A stretch of 64,000 bases of DNA, from NCBI GenBank assembly GCA_035499575.1, contig DATJYN010000018.1, positions 23,966 through 87,965 on the forward strand, written 5' to 3'. This DNA is from RBG-16-66-20 sp035499575. Lineage in GTDB: Bacteria > Pseudomonadota > Gammaproteobacteria > Burkholderiales > SG8-39. The notes under the pieces were generated by a model, which did not search any database, was not told the DNA's origin, and worked only from the letters and a program-made list of their open reading frames with translations. Of this stretch, positions 25,934 to 33,082 are shown piece by piece. Each line of letters begins with the position of its first letter. The first letter of the stretch is position 1. A program made the position numbers and the translations under genes.

Positions 25934-26563
25934 TTACTCGAGCCGCGCGATGCCGCTGCGGATTGCGAACTTGACGAGCGACGAAAAATCCTCGATTGCG
26001 AGCTTCTGCATCAGGCGGCCGCGATAGGTCTCGACCGTTCGGGTCGACAGGCCGAGTTGCTGCGCCGCTTCTGCATTCGTCCTGCCCTCCGCCAGCAGGC
26101 GGACGATGGCGCGCTCCGTCTCGGTCAGCCGGGCTTTCTCGACGCCCGCGCAGCCGGGGCGGTCCTCCGCGGCGACTACCCCATGCCCGAAATAGCGCCC
26201 GCCCGCCGCCACTGCACGCACGGCCGCCACGACCTCCTCGCCCGCGGACTCCTTGAGCAAGTAGCCGCGCGCGCCTGCATCCAGCGCGCGCAGGATGACG
26301 TCTTCGTGGGAATGCATCGAAAGGATTACCACGCCGGCGGCGGGCGTTTGCGAGACGATCGCCCGCGTCGCCTCGACGCCGTCCATCTCGGGCATCGACA
26401 CGTCCATTACCACCACGTCGGGAGACCGCTTGCTGCATTCGGCAACGGCGCCGCGGCCGTCGCAGGCCACCGCCACGACCTTGATGCCGTCGCTGCCCTC
26501 GAGCAGGCGGCGCACGCCGTCGCGCACGACGCCGTGATCATCCGCGACCAGTACCTGGATCAT
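25934..26563 (-). CDS. NarL/FixJ-family response regulator
   Basis: A 209-residue regulator. The receiver domain has VLVADDHGVVRDGV, the phospho-acceptor Asp in VVVMDVSMPEMDG, Thr/Ser-type switch VVILSMHS and Lys in GYLLKESAGEE. The C-terminal LuxR helix-turn-helix is LTETERAIVRLLAEGRTNAE. Its ATG overlaps the kinase stop as ATGA, so the two form a coupled two-component pair. Targets are unknown. Confidence 0.9.
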   Translation of the reverse strand: MIQVLVADDHGVVRDGVRRLLEGSDGIKVVAVACDGRGAVAECSKRSPDVVVMDVSMPEMDGVEATRAIVSQTPAAGVVILSMHSHEDVILRALDAGARGYLLKESAGEEVVAAVRAVAAGGRYFGHGVVAAEDRPGCAGVEKARLTETERAIVRLLAEGRTNAEAAQQLGLSTRTVETYRGRLMQKLAIEDFSSLVKFAIRSGIARLE

Positions 26564-28230
26564 GCCTGGTTTCTCGGGACGAGGACCTCGATCACGGCGC
26601 CCGCGCCCGGCTTCGAGACCACCCGGAAGCTGCCGCCGATGGACAGCGCGCGTTCCTCCATGATCCGCAGCCCCAGGCGCGACCGGTCCTCCGCGGGCAC
26701 TGCGTATGCGGCGTCGAAGCCCACGCCATCATCCTCGACCTTCAGCTCGACGCATGCCGCAGTCGTCTGCAGAGTTACCCGCACGTTGTCCGCGTCGGCA
26801 TGCTTCGAGACGTTGTTCAGCGCTTCGAGACAGATCCGGCTCAGGGTGTCTTTCACGCCAGACGCCACGCGCAGCGGCGCAAGCGGTGCGCTGACGGAAA
26901 CCAGGATTCCGGTGCGCGTTTCGAATGCCGCCGCGTGCCTGCGCAAGATCGACGATAGCGGCGCAGAATTGGCATCCGGCGGGCGCAGGCCGACCATGAC
27001 GTCCCGTATGCACTGGCTCGCCCGCTTCGTCAGCGACGCCGCCTCGTCGATCCGCTCCAGCAGCCACGCCTCGCGAGAGTCTGCGACCCGGATGCGCACG
27101 ACGTCCAGACTCACGTTCAGGCCGGTGAGATGCTGCGCCAGGCCGTCGTGCAACTCGGCGGCAAGATGGCGCCTTTCGTCGTCGCGTACCTGGACCATGC
27201 GGCGCGCCAGCGCGGTGAGCCGGGCCGCGCAAGCCTGCTGCTCCCCGGCGGCCGCGCGCAGGTTGGCACGCGCGATTTCGCCGGAAAACGCGGACAAGGT
27301 CAGGCCGGTCGTCGCAACCATGCTGACGAACAACTGCATGAGCAGCAGCGATTCATTCAATGCGAGCGAAACGAACGGCGCGGCCCTGCCGTCGAGCACG
27401 TCGACCACGGCGATCGCGGAAATGGCGAAGCTGGCAACGGTCACTGCGCGACGGTCGAGGCGCGTCGCCGCCCACGTAACCAGTGGAATCATCAAATACG
27501 CCACCGTCTGAACGGCATCCTGCACGGCGCGGTTGCCGAGGTGAATCATCGCCGCGCAGAGCAGCAGCAGCGCGGCGAAAAGAGCGTACTCGGCCTGGTG
27601 CCGGCTGCGTGCTCGCTCGCCGGCCGGTTCGCGCCAGCACAGCAGTAGCGGCGCGACGATGACAATCCCGGTGGCGTCGCCAAGCCACCAGGTCGTCCAG
27701 TGCGTGCCGAATTCAGTCCATGGCACCTGGCCCGCCAGCGCGAGCGTCAGGACCCCGTTGCTCGCCGCCACCATGCTTGCCGCGAAGCCAATCGCTACGA
27801 ACCTGGCCACGCTGCCGGAAGTCTCGAACCAGTCCCGGCTCCCGATGAAACGATGGATCAACAGGCCGGCGACCAGGGCCTCCGCGGCGTTGCCGGCACC
27901 GATGGCGAGAGCGACCACCGGTGCCGTCCCCATGACCCCGATATTCGCGGTCGCCGCCCCGATGAAGATGCCGGGCAGTGCCGCCCTGCCCAGCGCAAGC
28001 AACGCGGCGAGCGCTATGCCCGCGGGTGGCCAAACCGGACTGGCATATCCGGGCGGAATCGCCAGGAGAAGACCGATCCAGGCGGCGAGCAGATACGCCG
28101 CCGCCACCAGCAGCACAGTCGCTGAATAGGACCAGCGCAAGACCGGCGTCCCGGCCGGCCAGCCTGAGGCGGCGCGCCAAGCCGCGGAGATGCCAGGAAT
28201 TGAAGCGGGACCTGAAGGATTCTCAAACAT
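26560..28230 (-). CDS. MASE1-domain sensor histidine kinase (NarX-type catalytic core)
   Basis: A 556-residue membrane kinase. The N-terminal half has about eight hydrophobic helices with MASE1 features (YASPVWPPAGIALAALL, TWWLGDATGIVIVAPLLL). A HisKA_3 dimerisation domain follows, with the phospho-acceptor in ERRHLAAELHDGLAQHLTG, then an ATPase domain with EALNNVSKHA, DDGVGFD and GLRIMEERA. I used the ATG at 28230, which has AGAGGG about 10 bases upstream. The ligand of the MASE1 domain is unknown. The gene follows sco but is separated by about 180 bases. Confidence 0.88.
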   Translation of the reverse strand: MFENPSGPASIPGISAAWRAASGWPAGTPVLRWSYSATVLLVAAAYLLAAWIGLLLAIPPGYASPVWPPAGIALAALLALGRAALPGIFIGAATANIGVMGTAPVVALAIGAGNAAEALVAGLLIHRFIGSRDWFETSGSVARFVAIGFAASMVAASNGVLTLALAGQVPWTEFGTHWTTWWLGDATGIVIVAPLLLCWREPAGERARSRHQAEYALFAALLLLCAAMIHLGNRAVQDAVQTVAYLMIPLVTWAATRLDRRAVTVASFAISAIAVVDVLDGRAAPFVSLALNESLLLMQLFVSMVATTGLTLSAFSGEIARANLRAAAGEQQACAARLTALARRMVQVRDDERRHLAAELHDGLAQHLTGLNVSLDVVRIRVADSREAWLLERIDEAASLTKRASQCIRDVMVGLRPPDANSAPLSSILRRHAAAFETRTGILVSVSAPLAPLRVASGVKDTLSRICLEALNNVSKHADADNVRVTLQTTAACVELKVEDDGVGFDAAYAVPAEDRSRLGLRIMEERALSIGGSFRVVSKPGAGAVIEVLVPRNQA

Positions 28231-28412
28231 GCCGAGTCGCCCTCTCTCCGCATTGGGTGCGGGAATGCGAACCAGCATACGCCTCGGCAAAGCCGAATAC
28301 CTGCGATATTCCTGCGGTTATTCGTGACAAATTCCGGGATTCAACCCGGCGAGCGTGATGTGCCGCACGTTTCTTCGTTGCAGCGCGTCGCCGATCCGCT
28401 ATCGGGAAAATA

Positions 28413-29006
28413 CTACTGGGAATTTTCCTTCAGCAGCGTGCGCAGGTCCTCGGTGAGGTCCTGCGGGATGCGTTCCTGCTTCACGAACAGGCGCATGCGT
28501 CCCCGGCCATCGAGCACGTAGCTCTGCGCGCTGTGATCGACGGTGTAGGCGCCGGGCGCGCCGCCGGGCCGCTTCTCGTAGAAAATCCTGAATTCTTTCG
28601 CCGCGCGTTGCGTTGCGGCGTCGTCCCCGCTCAACCCCAGGAAGCTCGCATCGAACGCCGGCACGTACTGTGACAGCACTTCCGGCGTGTCGCGTTCCGG
28701 GTCCACCGTCACGAACAGCACCTGCACGCGGGCTGCATCCGGACCGAGCTGCTTCATGACTCCGGCGATGTCGGCGAGCGTGGTCGGGCAGACGTCCGGG
28801 CAATGCGTATAGCCGAAGAACAGCACCACCAGCTTGCCGCGAAAGTCGGCAAGCGTGCGCGGCTTGCCATCGTGCCCGGTCAGCGCGAGCTCCCGGCCGA
28901 AATCGGCGCCGGTGATGTCGGTGCTGCGGAACTTGGGTGCTTCCGGGTTGCAGGCGGCAAGCAGCACCGCGAGCAGGATCAGGCTAGGGCGCCAGATAGT
29001 GGTCAA
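28413..29006 (-). CDS. SCO1/SenC copper chaperone lipoprotein
   Basis: Delivers copper to the CuA centre of cytochrome oxidase or reduces its thiols. The 197 residues include a lipoprotein signal (LLAVLLAAC), a thioredoxin fold with copper motif CPDVC and the distal His in TVDHSAQSYVL. The start is TTG at 29006, inside the last codons of ctaB. It closes the cox cluster. Confidence 0.92.
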   Translation of the reverse strand: MTTIWRPSLILLAVLLAACNPEAPKFRSTDITGADFGRELALTGHDGKPRTLADFRGKLVVLFFGYTHCPDVCPTTLADIAGVMKQLGPDAARVQVLFVTVDPERDTPEVLSQYVPAFDASFLGLSGDDAATQRAAKEFRIFYEKRPGGAPGAYTVDHSAQSYVLDGRGRMRLFVKQERIPQDLTEDLRTLLKENSQ

Positions 29007-29907
29007 TCAGCAGTGCCGCGAACAGGGCGGCGAGGTAGAAAATGGAATAGCGGAAACAGCGCCGCGCAAGCCGGTCGCTGTAGGCAGCGACGATCAGGAT
29101 CGCGAATCCGACGTAGACCAGGCCGAGCGCGACCGCGGCGGCAAGGTACAGCCAGCCGCTCATGCGCACCGCGAACGGCAGCAGCGAAACGCCGAACAGG
29201 ATCAGCGTGTAGAGCAGCACCTGCAGGCGCGTGTAGTCCTTGCCGTGCGTCACCGGCAGCATCGGCACGCCGGCCTTCGCGTAGTCTTCGGTTCGGTAGA
29301 GCGCCAGCGACCAGAAGTGCGGCGGCGTCCAGGCGAAGATGATCAGGAACAGCAGCAGGGCCTCGGTGCTCACGTCGCCGGTCACCGCCGCCCAGCCCAG
29401 AACCGGCGGCATCGCGCCCGAAGCGCCGCCGATGACGATGTTCTGCGGCGTGAGCGGCTTGAGGATCACCGTGTACACGACCGCATAGCCGACGAAGGTG
29501 CCGAGCGTCAGCCACATCGTGAGCGGGTTTACGAAGTGCGCCAGCAGCCACAGGCCGAAACCGCCGACCGCGCCGGCAAACACCACCGTCTCCAGCGAGG
29601 TCAGGTCGCCGCGCGGCAGCGGGCGCCAGTCGGTGCGCCGCATGCGGGCGTCGATCTTCTGCTCTACCAGGCAGTTGACCGCGGCGGCGGCGCCAGCCAC
29701 CAGAGCGATGCCGGCCGTCGCCGCGAAAAGGACTTGCAGCGGCACCATCCCCGGCGTAGAGAGCAGCATGCCGATCACTGCGGTGAAGACGATCAATGAC
29801 ACCACGCGCGGCTTGGTGAGCGCGAGCAGGGAACGCGCGCGGCCGGTCAGCGTGCGCGCGGGGGATTCGCCAAGAAAATCAGTGGACAAGGTGAAAAATT
29901 TTATCAC
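28984..29907 (-). CDS. ctaB: Protohaem IX farnesyltransferase (haem O synthase)
   Basis: Polytopic UbiA-type prenyltransferase that makes haem O from protohaem. The 307 residues contain LTKPRVVSLIVFTA, the first Asp-rich motif NCLVEQKIDARMRRTDWRPLP and the second YRTEDYAKAGVPMLPV, with about nine membrane helices. The start is GTG at 29907. Normally ctaA (haem A synthase) lies next to it, but here only 25 bases separate it from the upstream gene and ctaA is absent. Confidence 0.96.
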   Translation of the reverse strand: MIKFFTLSTDFLGESPARTLTGRARSLLALTKPRVVSLIVFTAVIGMLLSTPGMVPLQVLFAATAGIALVAGAAAAVNCLVEQKIDARMRRTDWRPLPRGDLTSLETVVFAGAVGGFGLWLLAHFVNPLTMWLTLGTFVGYAVVYTVILKPLTPQNIVIGGASGAMPPVLGWAAVTGDVSTEALLLFLIIFAWTPPHFWSLALYRTEDYAKAGVPMLPVTHGKDYTRLQVLLYTLILFGVSLLPFAVRMSGWLYLAAAVALGLVYVGFAILIVAAYSDRLARRCFRYSIFYLAALFAALLIDHYLAP

Positions 29908-29932
29908 GCCGGATCTCGCGACCGGCGCGCCG

Positions 29933-30481
29933 CTAGCCGAAGCTTGAAGCCCTCAGCAAGCGCTGCAGGTCCTTGATCAACCGCGACGGATCCGGCTCGC
30001 GCGGAAAGCGCATCATCAGGTTGCCCAGCGGATCCACCAGGTAGATGTGGTCGGTGATGGCCGTGTCGGCGGGAAAATCGGCGCCCGCGGGCGCGGGCGC
30101 GAGCACGGTGCCCTCGATCGCGCCGAGCAGTTTCGCGCCCGGCCGCACGCCGTCAGTCACGTACCAAAGGCGCGCCATGCGCTCCATCTCCTTGCCCTGC
30201 GCCCTGCGCACCTGGCGCATGATGTAGAGCTTGCGCTCGCACCATGCGTTGCAGGCGCCGCCGTCGAACTGCACCAACACCCATTTGCCCTGCAGCCCGT
30301 TCGACGGCGGCAAGGTCACCTGCCGCGGCGCGATCAGCGTGCCATAGTTGCCGGTAGTGCCCGGCGCTAGATTGAAGCCCCAGACCAGCCAGCTCGCCGC
30401 CACCGGCAATGCGAAGAAGAGCGCGCACAGCGCAAGCTGGACGCGCCCCCGCTTGACCGGGTCAGCCGGCAGCAGCGTCAT
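29933..30481 (-). CDS. Cox-cluster membrane-anchored thioredoxin-fold-like protein
   Basis: A 182-residue protein found in this position in betaproteobacterial cox operons. It has one N-terminal membrane helix (LALCALFFALPVAASWLVWGF) and a periplasmic domain with WVLVQFDGGACNAWCERKLY, a SCO-like CxxxC, and DHIYLVDPLGNLMMRFP near the end. A part in oxidase assembly is inferred from location and fold. The ATG overlaps the end of surf1 by 20 bases. Confidence 0.7.
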   Translation of the reverse strand: MTLLPADPVKRGRVQLALCALFFALPVAASWLVWGFNLAPGTTGNYGTLIAPRQVTLPPSNGLQGKWVLVQFDGGACNAWCERKLYIMRQVRRAQGKEMERMARLWYVTDGVRPGAKLLGAIEGTVLAPAPAGADFPADTAITDHIYLVDPLGNLMMRFPREPDPSRLIKDLQRLLRASSFG

Positions 30482-31100
30482 GGCGCCGGATGTTCAATGC
30501 GACCAGCAGGACCACCGAGAGCGCGGAGAGCGAGTACCACTGCAGCGCGTAGCTCTCGTGCATCGCCACGCCGCCGTCAACGCGCGGCCAGTCGCGTGTC
30601 AAACCGTCATCCAGTGCCGAGTGCTGCTCGAGCACCCATGGCTCCAGAGCAAGTCCGGACCATGCGGCAAATTCGTCCAGGGTCACGTTGCTCCGCACTT
30701 GGCCCCGGGGGAGAGCGCCCGGCGGCTCGTAGGCGCGCGGCAGGCGTTCCTGCCGTAGTCCCTGCACGCTGACCTCTCCTGGCGGCGTCACGACCTGGGG
30801 CTCACCCGATCCGGCCGCAATCCAGCCTCGATTGACCAATACACAATGCCCGTCGGTGAGCCGCAACGGCTGCACCACGTAGTAGCCGAACTGGCCATGG
30901 TACGGACGATTGCTCAGGAAGATCGTGCGCTCGGATAGAAACTGGCCGCGCAGGCTTTCGGGCTTCATCGCTGCGGCGAGCGCGCGCTTTTCTTCGGCCC
31001 TGCCGGATTGCCAGTTGCCAAGTGCGATGCCCGCCGCGCAGCCCGCCGCGGCGAGCGCGACGGCCCACCAGGGAGGACGGAATCGCAGGGAGCCCGGCAT
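30462..31100 (-). CDS. SURF1 family cytochrome oxidase assembly protein
   Basis: Membrane protein that helps insert haem a into subunit I. The 212 residues show the two-helix SURF1 layout: an N-terminal helix, GNWQSGRAEEK, VLVNRGWIAAG, and the C-terminal helix around MHESYALQWYSLSALSVVLLV. The start at 31100 is divergent from the DUF2909 gene by 26 bases. Confidence 0.93.
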   Translation of the reverse strand: MPGSLRFRPPWWAVALAAAGCAAGIALGNWQSGRAEEKRALAAAMKPESLRGQFLSERTIFLSNRPYHGQFGYYVVQPLRLTDGHCVLVNRGWIAAGSGEPQVVTPPGEVSVQGLRQERLPRAYEPPGALPRGQVRSNVTLDEFAAWSGLALEPWVLEQHSALDDGLTRDWPRVDGGVAMHESYALQWYSLSALSVVLLVALNIRRHDAAAG

Positions 31101-31113
31101 CAGGCGCTCACGC

Positions 31114-31119
31114 TACACT
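31114..31119 (+). promoter_or_regulatory. -10-like hexamer TACACT before the DUF2909 gene
   Basis: TACACT lies 7 bases before the GTG at 31127, in the short gap from surf1. With this spacing the transcript would begin at the start codon. Confidence 0.35.
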
Positions 31120-31126
31120 GGTCGCC

Positions 31127-31327
31127 GTGACGCGCTACCTGGTGATCTTTGTGCTGCTGATGATCGTGGCGAGCCTCGGCTCGGCGATCTTCTTCATGAT
31201 GCACGACCGCGGCGGTTCAAAGCGCATGGTGAAGGCGCTGGCGATCCGGGTCGGCCTCTCGGTCGGGCTATTCGTGTTCCTGATGGCGGGCTACTACTTC
31301 GGGCTGTTCCCGGACCGGCACTTATAG
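31127..31327 (+). CDS. Twin-transmembrane DUF2909 family protein
   Basis: A 66-residue protein made almost wholly of two membrane helices (RYLVIFVLLMIVASLGSAIFFM and IRVGLSVGLFVFLMAGYYF) joined by a charged turn HDRGGSKRM. It lies inside the cox cluster but is read from the opposite strand. Its stop abuts that of coxC (31322). Function is unknown; location suggests a tie to oxidase assembly. Confidence 0.75.
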   Translation: MTRYLVIFVLLMIVASLGSAIFFMMHDRGGSKRMVKALAIRVGLSVGLFVFLMAGYYFGLFPDRHL

Positions 31328-32203
31328 CCAGTAGACAAAGACGAACAGGCCAAGCCAGACCACGTCGACGAAGTGCCAGTACCAGGCCACGCCCTCGAAC
31401 GCGAAATGGTGCTCGGGCTTGAAATGGCCCGACAGGCAGCGGAACCAGATCACCGTCAGCATGATCGCGCCGCAGGTCACGTGGAAGCCGTGGAAACCGG
31501 TCAGCATGAAGAAGGTGGTGCCGTAGCTGCCCGTGGTGAGCTTCAGGTTCAGTTCCGAATAGGCATGCGAGTATTCGAAAGCCTGCAGGCCGAGGAAGCA
31601 CACGCCCAGCAGGATCGTGAAAAACAGGAACGCGTTTAGCATCCCGCGCTTGCCTTCCTTGAGCGCCCAGTGCGCGATCGTCACGGTGACCCCGGAGGAC
31701 AGCAGCAGCGCCGTGTTGATCGCCGGAACGCCCCAGGCCGCCATCGGCGAGAACTTCTCGGCGAAGCCGGGCCCCGCCGAGGGCCAGTGGCCGGTGAAGC
31801 CCGGCCACAGGTAGGTGTTGCTGTCCAGGCTTGCCAAGTCGGGCACCGACATCACGCGCGCCCAGAACAGGGCGCCGAAGAAGCCGGCGAAGAACATCAC
31901 CTCCGAAAAGATGAACCAGCTCATGCCCCAGCGGAACGACAGGTCTTCCCAGCCGCCGTACTTGCCGCCCTCGGATTCGCGGATCACGTCGCCGAACCAG
32001 CGGAACATCATGTAGAGCAGGATCATCAGGCCGAGCGCCAGGCCGATCAAGCCGGCGCCAAAGCCGTTCATCAGGGAGATGCCGCCGATGATCATGCAGA
32101 ACAGCGCCGTCGAGCCCATGATCGGCCAGGGCATCGGCTGCGGGACGAAGTAGTGCGCCTGCCGTGCGGCGGTGATCGTAGAGGTAGATGCGCCTTGTTC
32201 CAT
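31322..32203 (-). CDS. coxC: Cytochrome c oxidase subunit III
   Basis: Seven-helix core subunit of the aa3-type oxidase, 293 residues. Typical segments are the N-terminal YYVP-like HYFVPQPMPWPIMGS, RWGMSWFIFSEVMFFAGFFGALFWAR with the conserved Glu, and GFHGFHVTCGAIML with a C-terminal YWHFVDVVWLGLFVFVYW. The ATG follows AGGGAG at 5 bases. Confidence 0.97.
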   Translation of the reverse strand: MEQGASTSTITAARQAHYFVPQPMPWPIMGSTALFCMIIGGISLMNGFGAGLIGLALGLMILLYMMFRWFGDVIRESEGGKYGGWEDLSFRWGMSWFIFSEVMFFAGFFGALFWARVMSVPDLASLDSNTYLWPGFTGHWPSAGPGFAEKFSPMAAWGVPAINTALLLSSGVTVTIAHWALKEGKRGMLNAFLFFTILLGVCFLGLQAFEYSHAYSELNLKLTTGSYGTTFFMLTGFHGFHVTCGAIMLTVIWFRCLSGHFKPEHHFAFEGVAWYWHFVDVVWLGLFVFVYWL

Positions 32204-32217
32204 TTTTTCTCCCTGGC

Positions 32218-32442
32218 CTAGCTGAGCACGATCTTCACGATCGTCAGCAGCGTGAATATGAACAGCACGACGAAAATCACCGCCGCGATGACGAGGTGCA
32301 GCGGATTGAGCGGCGCGCGCTCGTGATCCGCCTGGCGGCGCACGCCGATGGCGCCCGCGAACACCGTCTTCACGGTGTCCGCAAACGACGGCCTGCGGAC
32401 GTCGTCCTTCGCCATCGACGGCTTCTGCAAGGTCTCCTCCAT
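32218..32442 (-). CDS. DUF2970 small membrane protein of the cox cluster
   Basis: A 74-residue protein with a charged N-terminus, the DUF2970-type segment FADTVKTVFAGAIGVRR and one C-terminal membrane helix (LHLVIAAVIFVVLFIFTLLTIV). The ATG at 32442 overlaps the ctaG stop (TGATG); an in-frame ATG at 32415 would give 65 residues. Proteins of this family sit between ctaG and coxC in many Betaproteobacteria, role unknown. Confidence 0.7.
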   Translation of the reverse strand: MEETLQKPSMAKDDVRRPSFADTVKTVFAGAIGVRRQADHERAPLNPLHLVIAAVIFVVLFIFTLLTIVKIVLS

Positions 32443-32972
32443 CAGCTTCTGTGCGCCACTTCGAAGAAGGTGTAAGACAGCGTGAAGGTATTGATGTCGG
32501 CCGGTATCGAACCGTCGACGATGAAGGTCACCGGCATGCGGCGCGTTTCGCCCGCGGCGAGCGTCTGCTGGGTGAAGCAGAAACAATCGAGCTTGCGCAC
32601 GTAGCGCCCGGCCAGCGCCGGGCCGTAGCTGACGACCGCCTGGCCGGTCACCGGCGCGCTGCGCACGTTCGCGACCTCGTATTCGACGTGCACGATCTCG
32701 CCCGGATGCACCTCGAGGTGCCGGACGAGCGGCTGGAAACGCCAGGGAATGTCGTGTGAATTCGCGTCCAGCTCGATGGTCACCTTGCGAGTGAGGTCGA
32801 CCTGCGTGTTTGCCGGCGCCTCGTCGCGGTCGACCAGGGAATCGACGCCGAGCGCGCGGCAGATGTGGTTGTAGAACGGAACCAGCGCGAAGCCGAAGCC
32901 GAACATCGCCACCGCGACGATCGAGAGCTTCGTCAGCATGCGGCGGTTGTCGAGGGCGTGCGTGTCGTTCAC
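32442..32972 (-). CDS. ctaG: Cytochrome c oxidase assembly protein CtaG/Cox11
   Basis: Copper chaperone for the CuB site of subunit I. The 176 residues comprise one N-terminal membrane helix (LSIVAVAMFGFGFALVPFY) and a periplasmic domain with the copper-binding motif CFCF in KLDCFCFTQQTL. The start is GTG at 32972, overlapping the stop of the 31-residue upstream gene (GTGA). Confidence 0.96.
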   Translation of the reverse strand: MNDTHALDNRRMLTKLSIVAVAMFGFGFALVPFYNHICRALGVDSLVDRDEAPANTQVDLTRKVTIELDANSHDIPWRFQPLVRHLEVHPGEIVHVEYEVANVRSAPVTGQAVVSYGPALAGRYVRKLDCFCFTQQTLAAGETRRMPVTFIVDGSIPADINTFTLSYTFFEVAHRS

Positions 32973-33064
32973 GGCTTAATGAACCAATACTTGGCGATGA
33001 TCAGGGCAAACGTCGTCAGGGCGACCGCCCCCAGCAGCAGCGCAGTTTTCAGGTTGCGGCTCAC
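32969..33064 (-). CDS. 31-residue cytochrome oxidase small assembly-type protein
   Basis: A very short gene between coxA and ctaG: (M)SRNLKTALLLGAVALTTF continuing to a KYWFIKP end, one membrane helix with a charged N-terminus. The start is GTG at 33064 and the stop overlaps ctaG as GTGA, so it fills the gap with no slack. Similar tiny single-helix proteins are annotated at this position in other Betaproteobacteria. Function is inferred from location. Confidence 0.65.
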   Translation of the reverse strand: MSRNLKTALLLGAVALTTFALIIAKYWFIKP

Positions 33065-33082
33065 GCGGGCCTGTACGCGCCT

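Noticed and set aside
28334..28349. Terminator after the sco gene (CCGGG/CCCGG stem)
   Set aside because: The stem has only five pairs, the following tail is AATTTG, and it lies about 65 bases after the stop; too weak to call.
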